Of a DNA stretch of 64,000 nt, positions 1 through 8,892 are shown in pieces. The position numbers were made by a program, and so were the translations under genes. Positions within the stretch are counted from its first letter, which is position 1; each line of letters begins with the position of its first letter. The DNA lies in NCBI RefSeq assembly GCF_001187535.1, contig NZ_LFIO01001078.1, forward strand, positions 1 to 64,000, read 5' to 3'. Under the pieces are notes generated by a model, which saw only the letters and a list, made by a program, of their open reading frames with translations, searched no databases and was not told the origin of the DNA. Origin of the DNA: Rhizobium ecuadorense. Lineage in GTDB: Bacteria > Pseudomonadota > Alphaproteobacteria > Rhizobiales > Rhizobiaceae.

Positions 1-90
1 GCCCCAAATGTGCCGGTAGAAAAGGCCCTGGAGCCGATCGTCGAACGCGGCCCGAAACTGCACCAGGCCGGCGAAGCCGGTTACCGCTGA
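1..90 (+). CDS. C-terminal end of an unidentified protein (partial)
   Basis: Frame 1 is open from the first base to a TGA at 88-90 and gives 29 residues ending LHQAGEAGYR. The gene begins outside the window, so its function cannot be read. The next ATG follows after only nine bases, with GAGGAA spanning the stop as the likely ribosome binding site. The two genes are therefore probably co-transcribed, and the lost gene may belong to the same sugar-related function as the oxidoreductase downstream. Confidence 0.5.
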   Translation, partial: APNVPVEKALEPIVERGPKLHQAGEAGYR

Positions 91-99
91 GGAACATCC

Positions 100-1143
100 A
101 TGCGACTACTCGTTCTTGGCACGGGCGTGATGGCGAAAAACCAGCTCGCCCGCTTTTCCCTCATCGACGGCGTGACGGTGGTCGGCGCCGTCGACACCGA
201 TCCCGAGCGGCTTTCGGCCTTCGCCGACAAGTTCAACATCGAAAAGCGGTTTCTTTCGCTGGAGGAGGCGATCGCCTGGGGTGAATTCGACGCGGCGACG
301 AACGTCACGCCCGACCGCATTCATCACCCGACGACCATGGCGCTGATTGCCGCGGGCAAACATGTGTTCTGCGAAAAGCCGCTGGCGGAGAACTATGCGA
401 AGGCGCTGGAGATGACGGAGGCGGCCGAAAAGGCCGGCGTCATCAACATGGTAAACCTGACCTATCGCAATGTCGCGCCGTTGCAGCGCGCCCGCGAGAT
501 GGTGCTCGCTGGCGAGCTTGGCACGATCAGGCATGTGGAAGCCTCCTATCTTCAGAGCTGGCTGGTGTCGCGTGCCTGGGGCGATTGGCGAACGGAATCG
601 ACCTGGCTGTGGCGGCTTTCCACCGGCCATGGCTCGAACGGCGTGCTCGGCGACGTCGGCATCCATATCCTCGATTTTGCTGCCTATGGCGCGGCGACCG
701 ACATCGACCATGTCTTTGCCCGGCTGAAGACCTTCAACAAGGCGCCGGGCGGACAGATCGGCGAATATCTGCTCGATGCCAATGACAGCTTCACCATGTC
801 CGTCGATTTCGCCAATGGCGCACTCGGCGTCATCCATGCCAGCCGCTGGGCGACAGGGCATCTCAACGAGTTGAAGCTGCGCATCTATGGCGAGAGGGGC
901 AGCCTCGAGGTCATCCATCGTCCCAGCGGTTCCGAGTTGCATGGCTGCCTCGGCGAGGGTGTCGAAACCGCCACCTGGACGCAGATCGAGGTTGAACCGG
1001 TGGCGACCAATTACGAGCGTTTTGCGGAGGCCGTGGCAAGCGGCGTCCAGCCAGACCCTAACTTCCGCCACGCCGCCAACCTGCAGAAGGTGCTGGACCT
1101 CGCCATTGTGACCGAGCGCGAGCGGCGCGAACTGAAGGTCTGA
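100..1143 (+). CDS. Gfo/Idh/MocA family NAD(P)-dependent oxidoreductase
   Basis: A 347-residue protein of usual length for the family. The N-terminus has the Rossmann glycine motif LGTGVMAKNQ (residues 6-15), and the family signature EKP lies at residues 92-94 in HVFCEKPLAEN. These enzymes oxidise or reduce sugars, inositols or sugar nucleotides, with the N-terminal domain binding nicotinamide cofactor and the C-terminal alpha/beta domain the substrate. The substrate is not evident here. It follows the upstream gene by nine bases and is likely in its operon. The family is clear; the specific activity is not. Confidence 0.85.
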   Translation: MRLLVLGTGVMAKNQLARFSLIDGVTVVGAVDTDPERLSAFADKFNIEKRFLSLEEAIAWGEFDAATNVTPDRIHHPTTMALIAAGKHVFCEKPLAENYAKALEMTEAAEKAGVINMVNLTYRNVAPLQRAREMVLAGELGTIRHVEASYLQSWLVSRAWGDWRTESTWLWRLSTGHGSNGVLGDVGIHILDFAAYGAATDIDHVFARLKTFNKAPGGQIGEYLLDANDSFTMSVDFANGALGVIHASRWATGHLNELKLRIYGERGSLEVIHRPSGSELHGCLGEGVETATWTQIEVEPVATNYERFAEAVASGVQPDPNFRHAANLQKVLDLAIVTERERRELKV

Positions 1144-1182
1144 TCTGCCGTGGGATGATGTAACGGGGCAAGGACAAGCCGT

Positions 1183-1620
1183 ATGAAAAGCCTTCTGACA
1201 AGCTGGCCGCTTTGGGCGCTTCTTTCCGCTGGCTTTGCAGCGGTCACGGCGATTTTCGCCAAGGTCGGCGTCGAGAACGTCAACTCCGACTTCGCGACCT
1301 TCATCCGCACCATTGTCATCCTGCTGGCGGCGGCGATGATGGTCTCCATATCGGGAAGCTGGCAGGAGCCGTCTTCCGTGTCGAGCAGGAGCTGGCTCTT
1401 CCTGGTGTTCTCCGGCCTTGCCACCGGCGCATCCTGGATTTGTTATTTCCGTGCTCTGAAGCTTGGCGATGCTGCCCGTGTCGCCCCGATCGACAAGCTA
1501 TCCGTCGTCTTCGTGGCTGTCTTTGCGGTGCTGTTTCTCGGCGAGCGCTTGACGCTTCCGAACTGGCTCGGCGTCGTTCTGATTGCGGGAGGCGCCGTGC
1601 TCGTCGCTTACAGGGCATGA
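1183..1620 (+). CDS. EamA/DMT-superfamily small transporter (single EamA domain)
   Basis: A 145-residue, very hydrophobic protein with about five membrane segments. The C-terminal pattern (PIDKLSVVFVAVFAVLFLGE, then a glycine-rich last helix) is typical of one EamA domain. Most DMT exporters contain two such domains in about 300 residues, so this half-size form probably works as a dimer, as known for small COG2510-type members. A ribosome binding site AAGGAC precedes the ATG. It lies 40 bases after the oxidoreductase, possibly in the same transcript. The substrate is unknown. Confidence 0.8.
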   Translation: MKSLLTSWPLWALLSAGFAAVTAIFAKVGVENVNSDFATFIRTIVILLAAAMMVSISGSWQEPSSVSSRSWLFLVFSGLATGASWICYFRALKLGDAARVAPIDKLSVVFVAVFAVLFLGERLTLPNWLGVVLIAGGAVLVAYRA

Positions 1621-1650
1621 ACCAGTGACAAGCATAGTCTTCGTAAACAC

Positions 1651-1680
1651 GGGAAAAAAGACCCCGCCGAAGCGGGGCCG
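1651..1680 (-). terminator. Rho-independent terminator of the 1726-2121 gene
   Basis: Read on the minus strand, a perfect 6-bp GC stem (1662-1667 with 1672-1677, 4-base loop) is followed by a run of six T. It lies just past the stop of the minus-strand gene at 1726 and so should end its transcript. Confidence 0.75.
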
Positions 1681-1725
1681 GAGGTTGCCGAGCCGCAGCA
1701 GGCGGCACCGGCGATATGAGTGTTC

Positions 1726-2121
1726 TTATTCGATGACCTGCACCACGCGATGGGTGCGGGGTTCGACGATCACATGTTGATTGTTGATGACCGTATAGGC
1801 GTATTTCGGATTATCGGGCACCGGTGTGACGACAACATCGGCCGGAAGCGGCTTGCCGACGACGATCGGCTCCTGGACGACCACCGAGGCGGTCGGGGCC
1901 GGCTGCTGCTGGACATAGGTGACGACCTCGCGCGGCGGCGGATCGACAACGGCGCCGGCGACACCGCCGGCCACGCCGCCAATGGCGGCACCCACGGGGC
2001 CACCGACGATGGCGCCGGTGATCGCGCCGCCGGCTGCGCCAGTCACGGCGCCATCAGCGAGGGCATTGGTTGCAAGTGACGACAGCGCAAGGGCGCTGGA
2101 GACAAGTAGAATCTTGTACAT
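1726..2121 (-). CDS. Small exported glycine-zipper protein with DUF1236-like C-terminus
   Basis: 131 residues. The start at 2121 is chosen because AAAGGAG lies six bases upstream and a signal peptide (about residues 1-22, ending NALADG) follows directly; a longer frame exists but lacks both. Residues 23-60 are a glycine/alanine zipper (GAAGGAITGAIVGGPVGAAI) that could insert in a membrane. The C-terminal part contains YAYTVINNQHVIVEPRTHRV, resembling the rhizobial DUF1236 family. Probably periplasmic or envelope-associated; no biochemical role is known. Monocistronic, with its own terminator. Confidence 0.75.
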   Translation of the reverse strand: MYKILLVSSALALSSLATNALADGAVTGAAGGAITGAIVGGPVGAAIGGVAGGVAGAVVDPPPREVVTYVQQQPAPTASVVVQEPIVVGKPLPADVVVTPVPDNPKYAYTVINNQHVIVEPRTHRVVQVIE

Positions 2122-2253
2122 TTTGCTTCTCCTTTGCTGGGGTTGCGTTTGGGTAACGACCACGCCAATCCGAGGTTCCGGCAGGAGAGAGTCACGCTTT
2201 GGAAGGCCGGTTCACATTCTGTGAGGGGGGCGAAGCCATCCGCCGCGGTTGGA

Positions 2254-3363
2254 TTATTCCAGTCGCCGGCGGAAGAGCCAGGCGGCGGCGCTGAGTGTGA
2301 CGGCGGCGATCAACGCCAGCGGGATCGTCTGGTGGACCACCTCGCTCACGGGGATATCCTTGAGGAAAACGCCTTTGACGATCACCAGGAAATAACGCAG
2401 CGGGTTGATGAAGGTTATCGGCTGGAGCCAGCCCGGCATGTTCTCGATCGGCGTCGCAAAGCCCGAAAGCAGCATGGCCGGGACCATGAACAGGAAGGCG
2501 CCGAGGATCGCCTGCTGCTGCGTCATCGACAGCGCCGAAATGAAGAGGCCGAGGCCGGCGACCGAACCGAGATAGAAGATCGCGCTGCCGTAAAGCAGGA
2601 AGAGCGAGCCGCGCAGCGGCACCTCGAACAGAAAGACGGCGGCGAGGATATAGACGGTGATGTGGAAGAGGCCGATCATCATCGGCGGGATCAGCTTGCC
2701 GATCAGGATTTCGTGCAGGCGCAGCGGTGAGACCATCAGCTGGTCGAAGGTGCCGAGCTCGCGCTCGCGGGCGATCGACAGAGCCGTGACGATCAGGCCG
2801 ATCAAAAGTGCGATGCTGGCGATCAGGTTCGGCACCATGAACCATTGGTAGGTGAGGTTCGGGTTGAACCAGTTGCGCGGCACGGATGAGACGATGCCGG
2901 CGCCGGCGCGTTTGCCCGCCGGTGTTTCGGCGGCAAGGGCACCGCCGATCTGCGAGAGGTAGCCGGCGACGATCTGCGAGGCGTTGGAGCGGCGGCCGTC
3001 GAGCACCACCTGGAGATCAACAGGTGTTCCCGCCTCGATGTTGCGCGAAAAATCCGGACCGATCTCGACGGCGGCGATCACGGTCTGGTTGTCGATCGCC
3101 ACCCGGACTTCGCTCTGATCGGCGGCGAATTCGATGTTGCGGAAGGTCGGCGACCCGTCGATGCGCTCGATCAGCTCCTGGCCCCAGTGACCGCTGTCGC
3201 GGTTGAGGATCATGACGTCGACATTGCGGACTTCCAATGTCGCGGCATAGGAAAAGACGAGAAGCTGGACGATCGGCGGGCCGATCAGGATGGCGCGGCC
3301 CTTGGGGTCGCGCAGCACGGCGAGCAGTTCCTTGACGATGAGGGCGTAGAGCCTTGTCCACAT
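2254..3363 (-). CDS. ybhR: ABC-2 type transporter permease, YbhR-like
   Basis: 369 residues. The ATG at 3363 is one base after the upstream stop and has AGAGGA before it, so it is preferred to a longer frame. The architecture is one N-terminal membrane helix, a large extracytoplasmic domain (about residues 45-170) and five C-terminal helices with the ABC-2 motif RERELGTFDQLMVSPLR. In E. coli, YbhS and YbhR are paired permeases powered by the fused ATPase YbhF and coupled to the membrane fusion protein YbhG; the complex exports drugs and cations. Last gene of the five-gene operon. Assignment to YbhR rather than YbhS is by gene order. Confidence 0.85.
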   Translation of the reverse strand: MWTRLYALIVKELLAVLRDPKGRAILIGPPIVQLLVFSYAATLEVRNVDVMILNRDSGHWGQELIERIDGSPTFRNIEFAADQSEVRVAIDNQTVIAAVEIGPDFSRNIEAGTPVDLQVVLDGRRSNASQIVAGYLSQIGGALAAETPAGKRAGAGIVSSVPRNWFNPNLTYQWFMVPNLIASIALLIGLIVTALSIARERELGTFDQLMVSPLRLHEILIGKLIPPMMIGLFHITVYILAAVFLFEVPLRGSLFLLYGSAIFYLGSVAGLGLFISALSMTQQQAILGAFLFMVPAMLLSGFATPIENMPGWLQPITFINPLRYFLVIVKGVFLKDIPVSEVVHQTIPLALIAAVTLSAAAWLFRRRLE

Positions 3364-3364
3364 C

Positions 3365-4492
3365 TCAGCCGATCCTCTTCCGGGTGCTGCGGGCCGCAAG
3401 CACGAACATGACGGCGCCGATCGCCAGCATCACGGCGATTGCCTTTCCGAACATCGGCCAGATATCGCCGGCAAGGAAGACTGTCTGCAGGCTGGGGATG
3501 AGGTACCGCGCCGGCACGATGAAGGTGATCCACTGGATGACAGCAGGCATGGAATTGATCTCGAACAGGAAGCCCGAGAGCAGGAAGGCCGGCAGGAAGG
3601 CCGATATTAGCGCCAGCTGCGAGGCGAGGAACTGGTTCTTCGTTGCCGTCGAGATCAGCAGGCCCTGACCGAGCGCCGGGATCAGGAAGGCGGCCGAAAG
3701 CGCGTAAAGGGCGGCGACCGAGCCGCGGAACGGCACGCCGAAAAGAAAGACCGCCAGCAGCACGCAGAGCGTCATCGAGGTGAGGCCGAGCAGGAAATAG
3801 GGCAGGATCTTGCCGGTGAGCAGTTCGACCGCCGTCACCGGCGTCGCCATCATCGCCTCCATAGTGCCGCGCTCCCATTCGCGGGCGACGACGAGCGAGG
3901 TCAACAGCGTGCCGACCAGCGTCATGACGATGGCGATCGAGCCGGGCACGAGAAAATTGCGGCTGGTCAGCTCCGGATTGAACCAGAAGCGCTGCTCGAC
4001 CGCGATGGCGGGAGCGTGGGAGGCCACGTCGGCCTGGCGCTGCTGCTCCCAGTTGGCGACGGCGCCCTGGGCATAATTCTGGACGAAATTGGCGGTGTTC
4101 GGGTCGGAACCGTCGACGATCACCTGAATGGCGGGATGGTTGTCTGCGGTGTAGCGTGTGGTGAAATCGGCCGGGATGATGACGATGCCGCGCACATTGC
4201 CGAGCACGAGATCTTCCTCGAACAGGCGCCGGTCGCGGCCCATCGCGACATCGAAATAGCGCGAGGCCTGGAAGCTGGCCGACAGGTCCTGTGTCAGCGG
4301 CGTCAGCTCCTCGGTCACGAGGCCGATGCGGGTGCGGGTGGTATCGAGTGAGACGCCGTAACCGAAGAGAAAGAGTAGGATCAGCGGCAGCACGAAGGCG
4401 ATGAGGATGCTGCTCGGATCGCGGATCGCCTGAAAACTTTCCTTGCGCACGAGAGCAAAAAGACGCCGCAGCCGGCCGGAAGAGGCGCTCAT
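3365..4492 (-). CDS. ybhS: ABC-2 type transporter permease, YbhS-like
   Basis: 375 residues. Same layout as the next gene: N-terminal helix (about 25-45), periplasmic domain to about residue 175, then several membrane segments with AREWERGTMEAMMATPVTAV, the family's signature cytoplasmic loop. The ATG overlaps the stop of the ATPase gene in an ATGA, indicating translational coupling. It forms the membrane channel with the following permease. Its closest known counterpart by operon position is E. coli YbhS, part of an inner-membrane exporter. Confidence 0.87.
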   Translation of the reverse strand: MSASSGRLRRLFALVRKESFQAIRDPSSILIAFVLPLILLFLFGYGVSLDTTRTRIGLVTEELTPLTQDLSASFQASRYFDVAMGRDRRLFEEDLVLGNVRGIVIIPADFTTRYTADNHPAIQVIVDGSDPNTANFVQNYAQGAVANWEQQRQADVASHAPAIAVEQRFWFNPELTSRNFLVPGSIAIVMTLVGTLLTSLVVAREWERGTMEAMMATPVTAVELLTGKILPYFLLGLTSMTLCVLLAVFLFGVPFRGSVAALYALSAAFLIPALGQGLLISTATKNQFLASQLALISAFLPAFLLSGFLFEINSMPAVIQWITFIVPARYLIPSLQTVFLAGDIWPMFGKAIAVMLAIGAVMFVLAARSTRKRIG

Positions 4493-6237
4493 GCGGCGTC
4501 CTCCGCTTCCGATTGCTGCACCAGGGCGATGAAGGCGTCCTCCATCGTCGGATCCGGCTGCTCGTTGGTCGCGACGCGGGCCTTTAACTCATCGGGCGAG
4601 CCAAGCGCGATCGAACGGCCGCGATAGATCAGCGAGATGCGGTCGCAATATTCCGCCTCGTCCATGAAATGGGTGGTGACGAGCACGGTGACGCCTTTTT
4701 CGACAAGCGCGTTGATATGCGTCCAGAACTCGCGCCTTGTGATCGGATCGACACCCGAGGTCGGTTCGTCCAGGAAGAGGGCGCGCGGCTCATGCATGAC
4801 GGCGCAGGCAAGCGCCAGGCGCTGCTTCAGGCCAAGCGGCAGGTCCTTGGCGGGCTCGCGGGCGTGGCGGCCGAAATCGAAAATGCCGGCCATCAGCGCG
4901 ATGCGCTCGCGCTTGCGCTGCCCGCGAAGACCGTAGACGCCGGCGAAGAATTCGAGGTTCTGCATGACGGTGAGATCACCGTAAAGCGAGAATTTCTGCG
5001 CCATGTAGCCGAGCTGGTTGCGGGCTTCAGCGGCATCTCGGCGAAGATCGAAACCGGCGACGCGGCCTTCGCCGCCGGTCGGCTTCAGCAGGCCGCAGAG
5101 CATCTTGAAGGTGGTGGACTTGCCGGCACCGTTCGGGCCGAGCAGGCCGAAGATCTCGCCGCGGCGGATATCGAAGCTGATATCCTCGGCGGCAGTGAAA
5201 TCGCCGAAGCGCTTGGTCAGGCCCTTGGCCTCGATCACCGGCCGGTCGCCCTCGGCCTTCAGCGGATCTTGCGCTTCGGCAAGCCTGGAGCGGCCGCCGG
5301 GGCCGCCGCCCAGCATGTCGACAAAGGCATCCTCGAAGCGGGGCGGGGCGGGGGCGAGCGTTGCCCCGTCGCCGGCCTTGCCGATATCGGGTTTTTTGTC
5401 CTTGGCCGCCACCAGGCGGATCGCTTCGCCCTGGATCACGCCGTCGATGACGCCATCGGCCTGCAGGAGCTCGGCAAGCACCTGCCGGCGGCGCCCGCTG
5501 ACATCGGACACCCTGAAGACCCGGTCGTTGACGCGCTCGGTCAGCTCAGCGGGTTTTCCCGAGAAGAGCAGTTTTCCCTGGTTCAGCAGCAGCACGTGGT
5601 CGCAGGCTTCCGCCTCGTCGAGATAGGCGGTCGACCAGAGCACGCCGATGCCTTCCTTCGTCAGGTTCTCTACCATTTTCCAGAGGTCGCGGCGCGAGAT
5701 CGGATCGACGCCGACGCCGGGCTCGTCGAGCAGCAGCAGGCGTGGTTTTTTGAGAAGCGCGCAGGCAAGGCCGAGCTTCTGCTTCATGCCGCCGGAGAGT
5801 TTCCCGGCGAGCCGGCCGGTGAAGCGTTTGAGGTCGGTGAAGGTCAGCAGTTCGTCGAAGGCGCTGGCGCGTTCGCTTTTCGGCAGGCCGCGCAGATCGG
5901 CGTAGAGATCGAGGTTTTCCTGCACCGAGAGGTCCTCATAGAGACCGAAGCGCTGCGGCATGTAGCCGATCGCCGCCTGGATGCCGGCGGCGTTCTTGCT
6001 GGTGTCGAAGCCGAGAACCTCTACTGTCCCCGTGTCGGGCAGCATCAGGCCGGTCATCAGCCGGATCAGCGTCGTCTTGCCTGCGCCGTCAGGGCCGACT
6101 AGGCCGGTGATCGCACCGCCGCCGATGACGCCGGAGACGGCGTCGAGGGCGGGAGGCGCATCGCCGAAGCGCTTGGTGACGCCGTCGATCCGGACGAGCG
6201 GCTTGTCGTCCCAATCTTTCTGAGGGGCGGCGGTCAT
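4489..6237 (-). CDS. ybhF: Tandem ABC transporter ATP-binding protein, YbhF-like
   Basis: 582 residues with two complete nucleotide-binding domains. Domain 1 (about 10-245) has Walker A GPDGAGKTT, signature LSGGMKQK and Walker B LLLLDEPGVGVDP. Domain 2 (about 335-570) has Walker A GPNGAGKST, Walker B ALFLDEPTSGVDP and a degenerate signature LPLGLKQR. The fusion of two such domains in one chain is characteristic of YbhF/RbbA-type ATPases. It powers the two permeases downstream and overlaps both neighbours by 4 bases, so the operon is translationally coupled. The altered second signature suggests unequal ATPase sites. Confidence 0.9.
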   Translation of the reverse strand: MTAAPQKDWDDKPLVRIDGVTKRFGDAPPALDAVSGVIGGGAITGLVGPDGAGKTTLIRLMTGLMLPDTGTVEVLGFDTSKNAAGIQAAIGYMPQRFGLYEDLSVQENLDLYADLRGLPKSERASAFDELLTFTDLKRFTGRLAGKLSGGMKQKLGLACALLKKPRLLLLDEPGVGVDPISRRDLWKMVENLTKEGIGVLWSTAYLDEAEACDHVLLLNQGKLLFSGKPAELTERVNDRVFRVSDVSGRRRQVLAELLQADGVIDGVIQGEAIRLVAAKDKKPDIGKAGDGATLAPAPPRFEDAFVDMLGGGPGGRSRLAEAQDPLKAEGDRPVIEAKGLTKRFGDFTAAEDISFDIRRGEIFGLLGPNGAGKSTTFKMLCGLLKPTGGEGRVAGFDLRRDAAEARNQLGYMAQKFSLYGDLTVMQNLEFFAGVYGLRGQRKRERIALMAGIFDFGRHAREPAKDLPLGLKQRLALACAVMHEPRALFLDEPTSGVDPITRREFWTHINALVEKGVTVLVTTHFMDEAEYCDRISLIYRGRSIALGSPDELKARVATNEQPDPTMEDAFIALVQQSEAEDAA

Positions 6238-7241
6238 CGTCCGTCTGCCGCGGGCGCCGGAAGACGCACGGTGACCGGCATGCCCTGGCGCAGATCCGGG
6301 CCGGGCTTGTCGATGACGATCCTCAGGCGATAGACGAGATCGGTCCGGAGCTCCGGCGTCTCCACCGATTTCGGGGTGAATTCGGCGACCGGCGAGATGA
6401 AGCCGATCGTGCCGTCATAGGGTTTGTCGGGCGCCGTATCGGAGGTGACGGAAACCTTCATGCCGGGATGGATGCGGCCGAGATCGGGTTCGGCAACATA
6501 GCTGCGCACCCAGACGGGTTCGGTCAGCGACAGCACGAAGACGGTATCGGCCGGCGAGACGATCGCGCCGTTCTCCCGCACCCGCGAGAGGATGATACCG
6601 TCGTTCGGAGCGCGCAGCTCCGTGTCGGCGAGCGAGGTGCGGGCCGAGGCGAGCGTCGCCTCAGCCGCCTTCAGCTGGGCGTCGGCTGCGGCGATATCCT
6701 CGACGCGGGAACCTTCCTGCAGCAGCTTCAGCGCCTCGTTGGCGGACTGCGAGCGGGCGGCGGCCATCGCCTTTGCGGCGGTCGCCTGGTCGAGCGTCGC
6801 TTCGGAAATAGTGCCTTGCGGGCGCAGCTGGCGGGCGCGGTCATAGGCGAGGTTGGCATTTCCGAGATCGGCGAGGCTTTCGTCATAAGCGGCGCGCGCC
6901 TGGGCGATCTCAGTCGGGCGAGGGCCTGCCTTCAGCTTGTCGAGGGTTGCCCGAAGGGCGGCGGCGTTAGCCTCGCCGGAGCGAACGGCGAATTCATAGG
7001 GTGCGGCGTCGAGCTTCGCCAGCACCATTCCGCTTTTGATCACGTCGCCTTCGTCGACGCGGAGTTCGGAGAGGCGGCCGCTGACGCGGAAACCGAGCGA
7101 GACCTGGCGGATATCGACATTGCCGTAGAGGGCGAATTCGCGGCGGGCCTCGGGCAGCCAGCCGAGCTTTTCGGGCAGGCCGTACCACCAGGCGGCGCCC
7201 GCGACGACGAGAAGGAGAGCGATGGGAAGGATGCGTTTCAT
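6234..7241 (-). CDS. ybhG: HlyD/RND-type membrane fusion protein, YbhG-like
   Basis: 335 residues from an ATG at 7241 that overlaps the regulator's stop by 4 bases. A single N-terminal anchor (about residues 4-22), a lipoyl-like half-motif, a long alanine-rich coiled-coil hairpin (about 85-195), then a beta-barrel with ELRAPNDGIILSRVRENGAI. In E. coli YbhG links the ABC pump to the outer membrane or periplasm. A longer frame running into the regulator's 3' end is judged spurious because signal and homology start at MKRILPIALL. Confidence 0.88.
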   Translation of the reverse strand: MKRILPIALLLVVAGAAWWYGLPEKLGWLPEARREFALYGNVDIRQVSLGFRVSGRLSELRVDEGDVIKSGMVLAKLDAAPYEFAVRSGEANAAALRATLDKLKAGPRPTEIAQARAAYDESLADLGNANLAYDRARQLRPQGTISEATLDQATAAKAMAAARSQSANEALKLLQEGSRVEDIAAADAQLKAAEATLASARTSLADTELRAPNDGIILSRVRENGAIVSPADTVFVLSLTEPVWVRSYVAEPDLGRIHPGMKVSVTSDTAPDKPYDGTIGFISPVAEFTPKSVETPELRTDLVYRLRIVIDKPGPDLRQGMPVTVRLPAPAADGR

Positions 7242-7942
7242 GCTGCACCTCCCTTCGACGGGCCGAGCACATCGACCAGTTCGGCGGCAAGGCCGCGTAA
7301 GATTTCCACCTGTTCCGGGCCGACGGCCTCCCATTCCATCTGGGCAAGCACGGCCGCGTGGGTGACGCGAAAGACGAGGATGCTGCCGATAAGGTTGAAG
7401 GTGCGCAGGCGCACATGTTCGGAGGCGGGATCTTCACGCAAGATGGCGCCGATCAGCCGCCGGCCCATCTCGATCATCGGCCGCATGATGCCCTGATAAA
7501 CCCTTGCGAAGGCTTCGGTCGGCTCCATCTGCTCGCGGACCAGGAAGCGCGCCCAGGATTCGGATTCCTTGCCGACGAAAAGCGTCACCATGGTCTGGAG
7601 AATTTCCGTGAGGAAGAGACGGGCTTCGCTTTCGCCGAGTGTTTCGCCGGCAGCGTCGAGCGCCATGAGATGCGTGCCGATACGCGCCCGCATGTCGCCG
7701 ACATGCGTATCGATGCGGGCCATCAGATATTCGGCGGTGGCGATGTAAAGGCCTTCCTTGCTGCCGAAATAATAGGGGATCGCCTGCAGGTTGACGCCGG
7801 CTGCTTCGGTCAGCTGACGTGTCGAGGCGCCGTCAAAGCCGTAGCGTCCGAAGACGTCGAGGGCGGCGGCCAACATCTTCTGCCGCGCGGCCTCGGCCCG
7901 GGCGGATGCTGGCGGGGTTTGAGTGTCGCTTTCCTGGTTCAT
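7238..7942 (-). CDS. cecR: TetR/AcrR-family regulator, CecR-like
   Basis: 234 residues. The N-terminal helix-turn-helix spans about residues 22-66 and includes GASTRQLTEAAGV and PYYFGSKEGLY; the C-terminal ligand domain is of the length seen in CecR/YbiH (DUF1956). In E. coli CecR represses ybhGFSR; the same five genes in the same order occur here. It is the first gene of the operon, so autoregulation is likely, and a large palindrome lies 22 bases upstream of its start. The inducing ligand is unknown. Confidence 0.87.
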   Translation of the reverse strand: MNQESDTQTPPASARAEAARQKMLAAALDVFGRYGFDGASTRQLTEAAGVNLQAIPYYFGSKEGLYIATAEYLMARIDTHVGDMRARIGTHLMALDAAGETLGESEARLFLTEILQTMVTLFVGKESESWARFLVREQMEPTEAFARVYQGIMRPMIEMGRRLIGAILREDPASEHVRLRTFNLIGSILVFRVTHAAVLAQMEWEAVGPEQVEILRGLAAELVDVLGPSKGGAA

Positions 7943-7963
7943 GAGAGTTTTATAACGCTGATC

Positions 7964-7995
7964 GCAAAATAAGTCAATCGATTGATATATTTTGC
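7964..7995. promoter_or_regulatory. Probable operator for the CecR-like regulator
   Basis: A 32-bp dyad centred at 7979/7980. The core TCAATCGATTGA (7974-7985) is a perfect 12-bp palindrome. Outer arms GCAAAAT (7964-7970) and ATTTTGC (7989-7995) share the same centre; 14 of 16 base pairs of the full dyad match. It sits 22 bases from the regulator's ATG, where a TetR-type repressor would block transcription. Binding by this regulator is inferred from position and symmetry. Confidence 0.7.
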
Positions 7996-8130
7996 TGAGA
8001 AGCGGCCCGAACTGTGGAGCTTTTCACCAGGCGGGCAATCGCGCCGGCCAAAAAAATCCGCCGATTTTTTCTATTTTTGCGCTCATTTTTCGACACAAAA
8101 CGGCCTTGCTCTTTCCGTATTGTCGATGCG

Positions 8131-8283
8131 ATGCGTATCCAAATTTATATTATCGCGCTGCTGTTGAGCGCCATCATGTGGTCGATCTCGTTCGATGCGG
8201 CGCGTGAATCCTATCATGCCGCGCAAAGTGCGGGATTGATGCCGAACCTGCATATCAACAAGAAGCTGGATCGCGTTCTTTAG
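8131..8283 (+). CDS. Possible 50-residue membrane-anchored small protein
   Basis: Starts MRIQIYIIALLLSAIMWSIS: a single hydrophobic N-terminal segment followed by about 30 polar residues ending KKLDRVL. No clear Shine-Dalgarno is visible, and the family is not recognised. The frame is also open upstream to 8014, but that part is charged and aromatic-rich and lacks the look of a protein start. Divergent from the cecR-like operon. Tentative. Confidence 0.4.
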   Translation: MRIQIYIIALLLSAIMWSISFDAARESYHAAQSAGLMPNLHINKKLDRVL

Positions 8284-8532
8284 ATTGCGGTCGTCAGCAT
8301 CGCGCCGATCTCGCCTCGGCGAGTTCGGAGCCGGGGAAGCGTTTTCCCGTGTGTCCCGCGACGAGCGGGAGAGAAAGCCGAATTCCTTAAAATTTGACCG
8401 ATCGGCTTAAAAGCCCTGCAAATACTGCTGTGTAGAGTGGTCTCATGAAAGCGATCGAAGCGTGGACAGACGCGTCGATCGTTTGGAGACGGGCGAAGCA
8501 AAGCCCGCCGATCCGCAAACGGGGACTTCGAC

Positions 8533-8847
8533 ATGCACAAAATTCTTGCCGCCATCGCTCTCACTCTGACCATCACCGGCGCTGCCGGGCCGGCGCTCGC
8601 CATCGGTCCCGCCAGCCTTGGCCGCGACCTGATGTATACCTCCGCCATCGGCCATTCGCCCGAGATTCCGTTGACGACACGCGCCGGTTTCGTGCGCCCC
8701 GGCGTTCCTTTCGTCCTTCGCAGCCCTGCTCAAATCGAGGGCGAGGGTTATCAGCTCAAGGCCTATTCGCCGAAACTGACCGTTGTCGTCGACTATGTGT
8801 TTTGGAAGGCGGTCGACGCGGTTGAAGCGGTGACGTTTCTGCGCTGA
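8533..8847 (+). CDS. Small exported protein of unknown function
   Basis: 104 residues. A clean signal peptide (residues 1-23, MHKILAAIALTLTITGAAGP then ALA) precedes a roughly 80-residue mature protein with no recognised domain and no cysteine. A GGGG tract lies about nine bases before the ATG. It is convergent with the epimerase gene, with 45 bases between stops. Probably periplasmic; the function cannot be inferred. Confidence 0.6.
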   Translation: MHKILAAIALTLTITGAAGPALAIGPASLGRDLMYTSAIGHSPEIPLTTRAGFVRPGVPFVLRSPAQIEGEGYQLKAYSPKLTVVVDYVFWKAVDAVEAVTFLR

Positions 8848-8892
8848 TATTCCTGGTCACAGGAGGCAATTTGGGTCGGCACTCGAGGTAAG

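Noticed and set aside
4669..6102. Long open frame (477 codons) on the plus strand opposite the ybhF-like gene
   Set aside because: Antisense to a clear two-domain ATPase; long antisense frames are expected from GC-rich third positions and the product shows no domain.
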